Source: a virus. Taken from it: a stretch of DNA of 46,712 bases. A program made the translations under genes and the position numbers. This document shows, one piece after another, positions 31,685-39,565 of this stretch (positions are counted from its first letter, which is position 1; the number at the start of each line of letters is the position of its first letter). Where the stretch lies: positions 1 through 46,712 of the IMG/VR virus record IMGVR_UViG_3300048997_000032; one strand, 5' to 3'. The notes under the pieces were generated by a model. The model saw nothing but the letters and a program-made list of their open reading frames with translations. It was not told the DNA's origin and searched no databases.

Positions 31685-34600
31685 TGCGCCATCTGGTTGC
31701 CAATACTGCTGCCGACAACGCTACCGGCGCGGCGCGCGTGTCCTAACTCTCTATCCAAAATAGTTTTGAACGTCACCGATGCGCCCGCGCCGCGTTTAAC
31801 CATGTAGTCACGGATCATCTGGCCCGCTTTAACTGCCGTGATCGCAGTAGCGGCAGCGCTGCCAACTACTGGAACCATGTGCAGCAATTGCGCGCCGCCG
31901 ATAATTGCTGCGCCAACCCCGAAACGCTCTAATTTACTTTTCTCCATTTCTACAAGTGAACGCACCATGCGCTTTGCTGCCGGATCGTTACCGGCGAGCG
32001 CGTCAAATGCCGCCTGCGCTTCGCGGCCTTCTGCACCACCTTTGGCGATAGCTTTAACGATATCGCCTTTCTCTCCCGCACCAGCAGCCATTGCGCGAGC
32101 ATAGCGCTTATCCGCCGTTTCGAGACGCTGGATAATGACTTGGCCTTCCGGACCGGGTTTTACCATCTTTATCAGCGCTACCTGCTGCGCGCGCACACTG
32201 TCAGCAATGTCGCGCATGGCATCCGCAGTGATGCCGCTGGTTTCGCCACCGCTCTCTTTCGCCTTCATTTCCGCTTTGAGCAGTTTGGTACGGACTTCGC
32301 CCAACTGGTTCCATTTTTGGTCAACCGACTTGGCAGGCGCATTGACGTTCATTTGCGCCCAATCAACAATTTTTTGAAACGATCCGGGCACCTTGCCGGT
32401 TTCAATGGTTGACTTCGGATCATCAGGCAGCCGCGCGGCAGGCTGTAAAGCACCCGTTCCGCTCTGAACGCCAGCTTCTTTCACGTCTTGACGAACGCCT
32501 TCGAGGTCACGTCCTGCCGCTACTCGTTCAATTTCCGCCGGGCGCTTTGCCAACGTCTCACCCTTGGGCGTGCCTGCCATCATTGCGCGCGTGTTGTGCG
32601 CCACTTCATCCGGGTTTTTCCCGATGGCTTCGATATCCTGTTTTGCTTTCGCGTACGCCGGATTTGGCACCATCTTCCCGGCGGCGTCTGCGATCTTCGG
32701 TTCCTGCGTCGCCAGCACCTTGGCGGCAGCAGTCAATTCCTTTTGCGGCCCCGGACCTAACTTGCTCCACAACGCATGTCCGAAGATGCCAGCGCCTTCG
32801 CCAATGATGCCGCCAACTGCGCCTGCCGCGCCGCTCTCAATTGCGCCAGCGGTATCTTCGCCGCCCGTGTCATACAGTTTTTCGGCAGCGGGCACCGCGC
32901 TACCGGCCACCACGCGAGCGGCAGTCGCCAGCGGCCGCACCCCGGGAATGGCAGCCGGGACCGCTTCCAACGCACCACGGGCCATCTGGTCCACGTAGCC
33001 GGGGCCACCATTAAAACCCTGCCGGACCGCGCCACCAGCCGCGCCACCAGCCACCACGCCAGCCGGTCCCAGCGGCATGCCTGCGACCGCCCCGAGTGCG
33101 GGGGCGATGTTGGCGGCGTTGTGCGTGGCGCTGGCAGCCATCTTGGCCCGGGTTGCTGCAAAGCCTTCCCGGTTGGCGTTGTAGGCAGCAACCTGTTCTG
33201 CCGTCGGCTGGTTCATGACCTTGGCGTAACGTGCCTTGGCTTCCGCAACCGTCGGGTCACCTTTGAAAAACAGCGGATTGTTGTTCGCGGCGACTTCCCC
33301 GACCACGGCGCGGGCCTTGGCGTCGTCGCGCGCTTTCATGAAATTGACCGCACCGGCAGCACCAAGATTATGCGCGATGTATGCCGTGGTATCGTTGACC
33401 GGGATATCGTTACGCGCCAGCACCTTGGCGTTGGCGTTGGTCAGGTTGTTCGCGGCTTCAGTCTGCTGCTGCGGCGTGGCTTCAGCAGCACGGTTTGGTG
33501 CGCCCGGCGGCTTATACTGGTTCCATGTCGCGTTGGTAAACTGGAAAGCACCGGATGCGCTAGTTTTGCTGTTGCCAGAACCCCAAGGGTCAGGCTCATT
33601 ACCGCTTTCAACCTTGGCAGTTTTAATCAAATAGTCTGGAGAAATGCCGCTGGCGGGAGCCCCACCCCCACCGCCGGGACCGGAGGACGACCCGTTGGTG
33701 AGAGTGGCATTCGCGGGCCCCTGCGAAGGAGCAATTTCACCATTACCACCTTGCCCGGCTTTCGGCAACCCCTTGGCGTAGCTGCCCGCCGGGATCATGC
33801 CCGGTACCTGCGCGTCCTGCGGGAGAATGACGCGGCGATCGCCTTTAATGATGGCCGGATACTCGTCATATTTTAGGCGAGTTTTTTCAACGCCAGCCTG
33901 CCAAACTCCCTTCGCAGCTTCCTGCAAATCCGGTTCGAGCCCCAACTTGTCCAGTCCGATGCCAAACGTCCCAGCGCGGTTCACAGCACCGGCCATCCGC
34001 GCGGACATGTCTTTGTCGCTATACCCTTTGATAAAATCCATCACATCGCGAACTTGCTTCTGCGTTAGAGACGACAAATAATCACGTTCTTTGCCGGTGA
34101 CCGCGCCTGTGCCCGCAATGTTCGAAATGATGCCGTCAACGGCTGTTTGCGCCCAGCCGCGTTTCGCCAACTCGATTTTCAACAATCCCACGTTCGCACC
34201 ACCCGCGCCACCGCGTAGCGTGGAAGCTAAACCTTCGGCGATACCTTGCTGAATGTTGGGATTGGTGTTTATTTTGTCGGCAGGAAGCGCGTTGCCTTTG
34301 CTGTCATGTGTTGCGCCCTCGTAGACGCGGTTAAACGCAACGTATTTTTCACGGTCCTGCTTTGGTACTGCTGCCGTTAATTCTTCGTTAAACACTTTGA
34401 CGTTTTCTGGCGTGGCGTTGTTCCAACCATCCGGACCGAAATGGGCGATATCCTTTGAACCCGGTTGCGCCAAACCACCTTGCGCGCCACCCGCGCCCGG
34501 CAGCGATACCGCTTTCAAATTTGGCAGCGGTGCGCCCTCAAAACCAGTCAAGTTGCTGACAACAGCTTCAGCCGCTTCCTTGTTGACAATCGGGACCGCC

Positions 34601-35424
34601 TGCGACAGCGATGCCTGCTTTTGCTTGAACTGCTCAACCACTTGCGACGCGCTGTTCAGCTTTGCGGTAACCGCGCCACGTTTCTGTTCCCATTCGGTGC
34701 GGTATTTCGGCAGGTTGCCTTCGTTCATCCCGAGCGACGAAAAATCAGGATGCTTTAGCACGTTGCTGCGAATGGAATTATATTCGGACTGGTTGGTTGC
34801 GCTGTTCAACTGCTCGACAGCGCGTTGCGCGGCTTCAGTCTGTTTGCCGAGTGCGCTAACGCCTTCGTCCATGTACAAATCGGCGCGTGCGCCTTGCCCT
34901 GCACCATGCAAACCGCGATAGGCGTCATAATTACCGTTTTCGCGCCACTCGCGCAGTGCTTCTTCGGTGATATCGCCCAGTCCTGCCGTTGGCGACATGC
35001 CGCGCGTCAAGCCCATGTTGCGCGCCAGCGCTTGGTTGGTCTGCTGCTGCTGTTTCTTTTCCTGAATTTGCTGGATTTGCAAGCTTTTTTGTGCGGCTTC
35101 GTCCGCCATTTTCTTGGCTTCATCGCGCCAAAGAAACTGCACTATGGGCCGCGAAGCCGCGCCTTGCAGCTTATCGCGCTCTGCGGTTAACAAACGTTCG
35201 GCGTTGTCGAGCGGATTAACTTCGGCAGTTGGCTTAATCATCAGCCGGTTGCTGCCGAACAACCCCGCGCCCTGCCCGGGGTAGAGCGGACCGCTGCTGG
35301 GGCCAAGGTTCGGCGTGCCGCTTAGATCAGGGCCAGCCTGCGGCGTTAGGCTTTCAAACGCCAGCGGACCCCTCGGAGTAAGGTCTAGCGGGTTACCCGA
35401 CGAAAGATCAACTTCGTTTTCCAT
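31681..35424 (-). CDS. large ejection protein with lytic transglycosylase domain
   Basis: A 1247-residue internal virion protein. Residues 1-590 are helical and Gln/Ala/Lys-rich, with a Gly/Ser linker at about 575-592. Residues about 595-740 form an SLT-type transglycosylase: AKVESGNEP with the catalytic Glu606, SASGAFQFTNATW, and AYIAHNLGAAG. Residues about 770-880 contain Gly/Ala zipper helices (LGAVAGMPLGPAGVVAGGAA) that may cross membrane. The C-terminus is charged helices. It probably opens the wall and forms part of the channel for DNA entry. A hairpin overlaps its ribosome site. Confidence 0.8.
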   Translation of the reverse strand: MENEVDLSSGNPLDLTPRGPLAFESLTPQAGPDLSGTPNLGPSSGPLYPGQGAGLFGSNRLMIKPTAEVNPLDNAERLLTAERDKLQGAASRPIVQFLWRDEAKKMADEAAQKSLQIQQIQEKKQQQQTNQALARNMGLTRGMSPTAGLGDITEEALREWRENGNYDAYRGLHGAGQGARADLYMDEGVSALGKQTEAAQRAVEQLNSATNQSEYNSIRSNVLKHPDFSSLGMNEGNLPKYRTEWEQKRGAVTAKLNSASQVVEQFKQKQASLSQAVPIVNKEAAEAVVSNLTGFEGAPLPNLKAVSLPGAGGAQGGLAQPGSKDIAHFGPDGWNNATPENVKVFNEELTAAVPKQDREKYVAFNRVYEGATHDSKGNALPADKINTNPNIQQGIAEGLASTLRGGAGGANVGLLKIELAKRGWAQTAVDGIISNIAGTGAVTGKERDYLSSLTQKQVRDVMDFIKGYSDKDMSARMAGAVNRAGTFGIGLDKLGLEPDLQEAAKGVWQAGVEKTRLKYDEYPAIIKGDRRVILPQDAQVPGMIPAGSYAKGLPKAGQGGNGEIAPSQGPANATLTNGSSSGPGGGGGAPASGISPDYLIKTAKVESGNEPDPWGSGNSKTSASGAFQFTNATWNQYKPPGAPNRAAEATPQQQTEAANNLTNANAKVLARNDIPVNDTTAYIAHNLGAAGAVNFMKARDDAKARAVVGEVAANNNPLFFKGDPTVAEAKARYAKVMNQPTAEQVAAYNANREGFAATRAKMAASATHNAANIAPALGAVAGMPLGPAGVVAGGAAGGAVRQGFNGGPGYVDQMARGALEAVPAAIPGVRPLATAARVVAGSAVPAAEKLYDTGGEDTAGAIESGAAGAVGGIIGEGAGIFGHALWSKLGPGPQKELTAAAKVLATQEPKIADAAGKMVPNPAYAKAKQDIEAIGKNPDEVAHNTRAMMAGTPKGETLAKRPAEIERVAAGRDLEGVRQDVKEAGVQSGTGALQPAARLPDDPKSTIETGKVPGSFQKIVDWAQMNVNAPAKSVDQKWNQLGEVRTKLLKAEMKAKESGGETSGITADAMRDIADSVRAQQVALIKMVKPGPEGQVIIQRLETADKRYARAMAAGAGEKGDIVKAIAKGGAEGREAQAAFDALAGNDPAAKRMVRSLVEMEKSKLERFGVGAAIIGGAQLLHMVPVVGSAAATAITAVKAGQMIRDYMVKRGAGASVTFKTILDRELGHARRAGSVVGSSIGNQMAQ

Positions 35425-35427
35425 GGT

Positions 35428-35452
35428 GCCTCACTGCGTTGCACAGTGAGGC
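35428..35452 (-). promoter_or_regulatory. hairpin sequestering the ejection-protein ribosome site
   Basis: Perfect 9-bp inverted repeat, GCCTCACTG (35428-35436) and CAGTGAGGC (35444-35452), with a 7-nt loop. On the minus-strand mRNA the 3' arm contains GAGG just upstream of the ATG at 35424, so folding would hide the ribosome site. No U-tract follows, so it is not an obvious terminator. Confidence 0.5.
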
Positions 35453-35475
35453 TTACCACAGGAACCGGACAGAGG

Positions 35476-35889
35476 CTAGGCGGCTGGCGGGACGAACGGG
35501 TTGGGTTCGGCTGGCGCGGGTGCAGGGGCCGGTTCAGTTGTGCCCGCCTGCGCCGGGGTAACACCGGTCAAATTTGCCGCCATCGCGTCGGCATCCGATT
35601 TGGTGTTGCTCTCGATTTGCGAAGCCAGCGCCATCAGCGCAGCCGCCGTGGTGTCGTCTTTGGTCTGCCCGGCCAAATCGGCCAATTGCTTCTGGATGCC
35701 AGCGACGTAAACCGACATGCCAGCGACGACGGTGGTTTGCGCAGCCACGTCCGCACTGACTTTTGCGAGCGCGTCTGCGATATCCTGCTGAACTGCCATT
35801 TCGTAATGTTCCTTTCTCAAGATGCGGTCAAGTTTGAACTCTATCGCGTCCAGCCTATCATTGACCGAACGCCAGAACCAGTCAAACAT
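35476..35889 (-). CDS. hypothetical protein, possible second start
   Basis: A 137-residue protein. The first 30 residues (MFDWFWRSVNDRLDAIEFKL) form an amphipathic helix. An in-frame ATG at 35799 follows an AAAGGA ribosome site, so a 107-residue form (MAVQQDIADALAKVS and onward) may also be made. The C-terminus is Ala/Pro-rich. Helical and coiled; function unknown. Confidence 0.5.
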   Translation of the reverse strand: MFDWFWRSVNDRLDAIEFKLDRILRKEHYEMAVQQDIADALAKVSADVAAQTTVVAGMSVYVAGIQKQLADLAGQTKDDTTAAALMALASQIESNTKSDADAMAANLTGVTPAQAGTTEPAPAPAPAEPNPFVPPAA

Positions 35890-36118
35890 TTGGTGTAGCC
35901 GCTATCGGATACAGCATTCCGTTCTCATAGCGCCAATCACCCTGCAACCCCATGACCGCCTTGGTTTCGTCCCATACGTCCTTGGATGCTACCGCCAGCG
36001 CCCGTGCTTCGCTTTGGATGCTGCGCGAAAACGCATCGGCCTTGAACTGAAGCGCCAATTGGCCGTTGTGGATTTCTTCAAAGGCTTGGTTTAGCTCGTC
36101 CGGAACCGCGAGGCCCAT
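35882..36118 (-). CDS. small helical hypothetical protein
   Basis: A 78-residue protein from the ATG at 36118, preceded by GGAGCGCAAGAAA; a TTG five codons upstream is less likely. Features: LNQAFEEIHNGQLALQFKAD and SRSIQSEARALAVASKDVWD as helices. Overlaps both neighbours. Function unknown. Confidence 0.5.
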   Translation of the reverse strand: MGLAVPDELNQAFEEIHNGQLALQFKADAFSRSIQSEARALAVASKDVWDETKAVMGLQGDWRYENGMLYPIAATPNV

Positions 36119-36260
36119 TTTCTTGCGCTCCAAAGATCATTGCTGTAGCCGCTTCGTCCTTTGGCGTCAATGTCAGTTTTCCGGCCAGCGTGGTCTGCCC
36201 AATCATGTTGTTTTGCTTCAGCCACGCGCACATGCGGGCGATTTGTTCGTCGCTAGTCAC
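36078..36260 (-). CDS. 60-residue hypothetical protein
   Basis: Starts at GTG (36260), overlapping the preceding stop as GTGA. TSDEQIARMCAWLKQNNMIG looks like a small helix-turn region and the C-terminus is Gly/Pro-rich. Overlaps the next gene by 41 nt. Function unknown. Confidence 0.45.
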   Translation of the reverse strand: MTSDEQIARMCAWLKQNNMIGQTTLAGKLTLTPKDEAATAMIFGAQENGPRGSGRAKPSL

Positions 36261-36574
36261 GCTAGCTCGTGCCACTGCCGAAGATGACGCTTTTTTCTTT
36301 CTGCTCGTTCGTTGATGCGCGACAAATTAAGATCAAAGCGTCTTTCCACTAGCGCGATATTTGCTTTAACATCAGCTATTTCGTCCTCAAGCCATGCAAT
36401 ATTAATTTTACCGGTAACAGGCTCGCACTCGTAAATGCCCTGAATAATACACCGCGCAACCGCGCTGCTCAACTCTCCGCACTCTTCTGCTAACTTGCCT
36501 AGATGTTTTAAATCTACCTTGTTATCAATCGGGTGCCATGGGTTCGCGTCGTGTAAGTTATCGGTGTTACTCAT
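36257..36574 (-). CDS. MazG-like nucleotide pyrophosphohydrolase
   Basis: A 105-residue protein from the ATG at 36574. The metal site E-E-x-x-E is at residues 30-34 (LKHLGKLAEECGELSSAV) and the second acidic pair is in WLEDEIADVKANIALVE, giving the ExxE ... ExxD pattern of MazG/dUTPase-like enzymes. It probably hydrolyses NTPs, dNTPs or (p)ppGpp. A C-terminal basic helix follows. It is coupled to the neighbouring genes by start/stop overlaps. Confidence 0.7.
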   Translation of the reverse strand: MSNTDNLHDANPWHPIDNKVDLKHLGKLAEECGELSSAVARCIIQGIYECEPVTGKINIAWLEDEIADVKANIALVERRFDLNLSRINERAERKKRHLRQWHELA

Positions 36575-36684
36575 TTGCTTTTCACCTTTGGCGGCGAACA
36601 ATGACTGCACACCACTTTGAGTTCACTGGCGAGACGGAACGGCTGCACCGTCCAGAACTTACCGCACTGGCAACGCGCGATCAT
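36571..36684 (-). CDS. 37-residue zinc-ribbon peptide
   Basis: Translated by hand. The ATG at 36684 overlaps the preceding stop (ATGA) and the stop overlaps the MazG-like start. It has C-x-C-G near the start (ARCQCGKFW) and C-x2-C near the end (VVCSHCSPP), enough for a single zinc ribbon. Function unknown. Confidence 0.5.
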   Translation of the reverse strand: MIARCQCGKFWTVQPFRLASELKVVCSHCSPPKVKSK

Positions 36685-37466
36685 GTTCCGAACCTCGGGA
36701 ACGGCAAGGTTGCCGGAACATAGCCGCCATCGCCGGGGTAGCGGTCAACGTCCATTGTCATCCTGAATTCCTGCATGTAGCCCACATAGGAAAATGCTCC
36801 TAACTGGTTGGCCCCGAACATCAGAAATTGCAGCGAGTTGAAAACCGTGTAGAGCGTGGTGGATTTTGCCACCATCACGCCGTTGATAAAACCACGATAA
36901 GCGGTCCCGTCGAAAGTGACTGCGCCCGCGTACCAGTTATTGGCAGCCAGAACGCCCGCGCTCGCCAGCAGCGCGATGACGTTTGATCCGGTCGTGCTGA
37001 TGCTTTCGAGATAAGCATCACTCTGACCGACAACCCAGCCAAGGTCACCGACTGCATCCGACCATTGACAAACATGAAACGCAAATGCCGTCGAAGCCGG
37101 GCGAAACCAATATTCGATAGTGTAGCGCCGATTGGACAGATTGAAATCTTCGCTGTCGGGAAACCAGAACCGGCCGCCACCACCCGCAAAATGCATCGAT
37201 GTATTGTAACCAAGCTGCGATTGCGTATCGCTCAATGATCCAGCGCCGATGAACGGCGTGATCGCGGTACCGTGCAAAGCCGGACTTTCATCGGTAAAAC
37301 CCGCGCCGGTCACGTCGCCGTTCGCGCCGTCGAAGCTCAACAGCAGCACGACGTTGTTCCAGTAAGGGTCACCGCCGCTGCCGCCCCCGGCCACACCAGC
37401 GATCAACGGGCGCTTTGGCGTGCCTTCCGGCGACGAGCCGAACCGGATGGGAACCAGCGCTGGCAT
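36681..37466 (-). CDS. LamG-domain virion protein
   Basis: A 261-residue protein. After a short linker (PALVPIRFGSSPEGTPKRPL), residues about 40-255 form a LamG/concanavalin-like jelly roll: NVVLLLSFDGANGDVTGAG, then YTIEYWFRPAS, NWYAGAVTFDGTAYRGFING, and MQEFRMTMDVDRYPGD. Such domains bind sugars. It is probably a tail or surface appendage. It lies in an operon of small early-type genes. Confidence 0.65.
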   Translation of the reverse strand: MPALVPIRFGSSPEGTPKRPLIAGVAGGGSGGDPYWNNVVLLLSFDGANGDVTGAGFTDESPALHGTAITPFIGAGSLSDTQSQLGYNTSMHFAGGGGRFWFPDSEDFNLSNRRYTIEYWFRPASTAFAFHVCQWSDAVGDLGWVVGQSDAYLESISTTGSNVIALLASAGVLAANNWYAGAVTFDGTAYRGFINGVMVAKSTTLYTVFNSLQFLMFGANQLGAFSYVGYMQEFRMTMDVDRYPGDGGYVPATLPFPRFGT

Positions 37467-37652
37467 CTACAGCCCCACCTCGACCAATGCGTTGGCTTCC
37501 GGCAACAGTTCTTTGTCGATTTCACCTACCGCGCAGTGCGGGTAATATTCCAGCAAACGCCGCACGACGTGGCGCGATACCACGTAAACATGCAGATGGC
37601 CCGCGCTGCAACGCTGCTCAAGTATCATAGGCGTTTGGTCGCGTGTGGTCAT
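37467..37652 (-). CDS. 61-residue hypothetical protein
   Basis: From the ATG at 37652: MTTRDQTPMILEQRCSAGHL, then a helical region (HVVRRLLEYYPHCAVGEIDK) ending EANALVEVGL. Frame and overlap with the preceding gene look coding. Function unknown. Confidence 0.5.
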   Translation of the reverse strand: MTTRDQTPMILEQRCSAGHLHVYVVSRHVVRRLLEYYPHCAVGEIDKELLPEANALVEVGL

Positions 37653-37842
37653 TGAAAATGATCGCCTTGGAAACATCGTGCGCCAGGCAGTAGCGAGCCA
37701 ATACCACATTGTTGATGATCTCGAATGACCGCCATGCTCGGCCTGTTGCCACCATACGTTCAAGTTCCGTGGTCACGTAGGGTATCGTCTGCCATTGGGT
37801 TGTCAGCGTGACCACACAGCGCAGGTTACGCGCTTCGAACAA
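37618..37842 (-). CDS. 74-residue hypothetical protein
   Basis: Starts at TTG (37842) directly after the preceding TAA, suggesting coupled re-initiation. LRCVVTLTTQWQTIPYVTTE and SFEIINNVVLARYCLAHDVS look like a small alpha/beta fold. Overlaps the next gene by 35 nt. Function unknown. Confidence 0.45.
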   Translation of the reverse strand: MFEARNLRCVVTLTTQWQTIPYVTTELERMVATGRAWRSFEIINNVVLARYCLAHDVSKAIIFNDHTRPNAYDT

Positions 37843-38025
37843 TTATTGCAATGCGTACCTGCGCCACGCCACCGGCAACACCGATGCCTTATCCCGGCAG
37901 ACCGTCCCGAGATAGTTGCAGACGAACGCGCCATGCGCACCGTCAAAGTCCGGTTTGTGCGTTGTGGTGAAAGCCAGCATGAAAACCGGCGAGAGCAAAA
38001 ACAAACCAGCCATAAAATATTTCAT
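37843..38025 (-). CDS. 60-residue protein with signal peptide or anchor
   Basis: MKYFMAGLFLLSPVFMLAF is a hydrophobic N-terminus, followed by a short Cys-containing polar domain (VCNYLGTVCRD). AAAGGATAAGTT precedes the ATG. It may be exported. Function unknown. Confidence 0.5.
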   Translation of the reverse strand: MKYFMAGLFLLSPVFMLAFTTTHKPDFDGAHGAFVCNYLGTVCRDKASVLPVAWRRYALQ

Positions 38026-38276
38026 AACTTATCCTTTCGTGGTGGTGGTGCATAGGGGTCCTCACGCAAATTACACAACACGTCCACCCGCGCTTCAATC
38101 CGGAATAGCCCTTGCAGCAACGGCATGTAGGCAATCAACAACCGCAACCGGATGATTTCTTTAAGCGCGTCTTTGGTGACCGCCAGTTCGGGACCAAGAC
38201 GCGGCGGAATAACACCCAACCGCCAGCCGGTCAGCGTCTCGGCCACCGTGGCGCGGTATCGGTCACGAGCGGTCAT
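38022..38276 (-). CDS. 84-residue basic helical protein
   Basis: MTARDRYRATVAETLTGWRL opens a protein with a helical core (DALKEIIRLRLLIAYMPLLQ) and a basic Pro-rich end. Overlaps the next gene by 4 nt. The opening resembles that of the gene at 38263-38439 (MTARERVIIR). Function unknown. Confidence 0.5.
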   Translation of the reverse strand: MTARDRYRATVAETLTGWRLGVIPPRLGPELAVTKDALKEIIRLRLLIAYMPLLQGLFRIEARVDVLCNLREDPYAPPPRKDKL

Positions 38277-38439
38277 TTGTCACCAACGCGTTCAACAGCG
38301 CCGCAGCGCGGTCTTTAATCGGATGGTTATTGTGGATGGACAACCCGTAAGACGACGAATAGGCGTCCATCTTTTCCGTGTCACCTTCACGTAGTGCCCT
38401 TGCTACGGCGCGAATTATCACACGTTCACGCGCGGTCAT
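38263..38439 (-). CDS. 58-residue hypothetical protein
   Basis: From the ATG at 38439: MTARERVIIRAVARALREGD, then a helical stretch ending AAALLNALVTNDRS. Shares its first four residues with the downstream gene at 38022. Function unknown. Confidence 0.45.
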   Translation of the reverse strand: MTARERVIIRAVARALREGDTEKMDAYSSSYGLSIHNNHPIKDRAAALLNALVTNDRS

Positions 38440-38593
38440 TAGACGTTTCCAACGCGCGCTGTTCCGCGCTCGCCGCGCAGTACGCATTAAGCGCTGCAAT
38501 TGACTGTTCCCCTGCGGGCGCGTTCTGCCACGCAAAATATGCTGCGCGTTGTTTACGGCTTGCTGCGATGGATTTTTGCTGTTGTTCGGTCAT
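38426..38593 (-). CDS. 55-residue Ala/Gln-rich protein
   Basis: Translated by hand. The ATG at 38593 overlaps the preceding stop (ATGA) and the TGA is at 38426-38428. Highly helical (EQQQKSIAASRKQRAAYFAW; GEQSIAALNAYCAASAEQRA). Overlaps the next gene by 14 nt. Function unknown. Confidence 0.5.
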   Translation of the reverse strand: MTEQQQKSIAASRKQRAAYFAWQNAPAGEQSIAALNAYCAASAEQRALETSNDRA

Positions 38594-38775
38594 TCGTCAC
38601 CTATTACGTTGGCATGGTAATCCGCAATCGCGGCCAACGGCGTATCGCCAAATCCGCGATATTCGCCCTCATCGTCTTCGCCGGTTACCCCATACTCGCC
38701 TGTGGGAAACCGTGTTACCGTCACGCTTCCTTCGGAAAACCAAACTTTGCGGCTTTCATAAACGGCGAGGAACAT
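38590..38775 (-). CDS. 61-residue hypothetical protein
   Basis: From the ATG at 38775, with GGAGGG upstream on the minus strand. MFLAVYESRKVWFSEGSVTV and TGEYGVTGEDDEGEYRGFG form a small beta-type protein with an acidic turn. It is the first gene of the long leftward run and shares CATG with the rightward gene at 38774. Function unknown. Confidence 0.5.
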   Translation of the reverse strand: MFLAVYESRKVWFSEGSVTVTRFPTGEYGVTGEDDEGEYRGFGDTPLAAIADYHANVIGDE

Positions 38776-39211
38776 GACCAACCCTCCAAATCAGATCACC
38801 ACATTAACGGTATCGCTTACCGCTGTCAACAGCGAATTGCAGGAAATCAGCGAAGCGGGCGCAAAAAGTCTGAAACCGCTTGGCGTGGACGTACAGCCGG
38901 TCAAAGCCAGCATGCTGCGGTTACCGGACGCGCAGACCGCGCTTGTCATCAAGGCATGCGACATGCTGTTCGCCGCATGCCTCGAATACGAGGAAGGCAT
39001 CTGGCAGGAACGTAAAGCCAAATCATCCGTCCAACTGGTGACCGCGCGGGTTGCGGCAGGCCGCGCCAACGCAGTGATCGAAAGTCTATTTTACGGCCCA
39101 ACCCAACAATTACTGTGGTTAGCACTGGACCGCGCGCCAATTGCCTACAGCGGTTTGGCAGCCGCTTCCCCGAGCCAAAACATCATAGACCGGACTTATC
39201 GTCAAAAATAA
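38774..39211 (+). CDS. early-region hypothetical protein
   Basis: A 145-residue, mainly helical protein (LTVSLTAVNSELQEISEAGA; TALVIKACDMLFAACLEYEE; AGRANAVIESLFYGPTQQLL). A GAGGAA ribosome site lies inside the opposite-strand gene. It is the first rightward gene of the replication region. Function unknown. Confidence 0.55.
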   Translation: MTNPPNQITTLTVSLTAVNSELQEISEAGAKSLKPLGVDVQPVKASMLRLPDAQTALVIKACDMLFAACLEYEEGIWQERKAKSSVQLVTARVAAGRANAVIESLFYGPTQQLLWLALDRAPIAYSGLAAASPSQNIIDRTYRQK

Positions 39212-39276
39212 CCCCACATGTAAACACCCCTTCTGAGTCTATATTTGTGGGGTTGTAGTAGTAGGGAGTATTAACG

Positions 39277-39305
39277 TTATGTTTTCTAAGCTGCTATGCT
39301 ATACT
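39277..39305 (+). promoter_or_regulatory. possible promoter with extended -10
   Basis: TTATGT (39277-39282), a 17-nt spacer, and TATACT (39300-39305) with a preceding TGC (TGCTATACT), an extended -10. The -35 is poor. Transcription would start near 39312 and enter the GGTCATGTT hairpin. Confidence 0.4.
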
Positions 39306-39530
39306 ACAGGCCTTGTAGGGTGCTAGTGGGATTCAAAATCTGTAGTTTTGGTCATGTTGGGTTACTGATGTTTTTAACATGACCCCCACACAGAGGTGCT
39401 CCCTATAGGAAAACAGGGGTTATTGATGTGGTATTTTACAACTTTAGCCAGTGATTTCAACGCTCGGTCAAAAATACAAACATTGCGGCCCACAACGATT
39501 TCCGCTTTGTGGGTTGGTAATTTTATTTCG

Positions 39531-39564
39531 TTGACAAGCCACAAAATTTATGTAATTATTTTGT
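39531..39564 (+). promoter_or_regulatory. promoter and inverted repeat of gene 39566
   Basis: TTGACA (39531-39536), a 16-nt spacer and TAATTA (39553-39558). The inverted repeat ACAAAAT/ATTTTGT (39541-39547, 39558-39564) spans the -10. The ATG at 39566 is only about 7 nt beyond the -10, so the mRNA would be leaderless or nearly so. Confidence 0.5.
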
Positions 39565-39565
39565 C

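Larger units (their letters stand above)
39212..39565. other. 354-nt structured noncoding region
   Basis: No convincing gene. Contains several inverted repeats: AACCCCACA/TGTGGGGTT (39210-39218, 39246-39254), TAGGGAG/CTCCCTA (39262-39268, 39399-39405) and GGTCATGTT/AACATGACC (39350-39358, 39376-39384). The TGTGGGG arm could also pair with CCCCACA at 39384-39390, giving alternative folds. A promoter-like pair lies at 39277-39305, so part may be transcribed as a leader or small RNA. No tRNA-like fold was found. Confidence 0.45.

Noticed and set aside
32776-33876. Long rightward open frame (366 codons) opposite the ejection protein
   Set aside because: Arg/His/Gly-rich, no domains, and lies wholly within a better supported gene; typical antisense shadow of a G+C-rich frame.
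35446-35898. 150-codon rightward frame opposite 35476-35889
   Set aside because: Arg/Gly-rich shadow; the leftward frame has coherent helices and overlaps typical of the operon.
39300-39380. Possible tRNA (GGATTCAAAATC resembles a T-loop)
   Set aside because: The T-arm cannot pair properly and no acceptor, D or anticodon arms fit.
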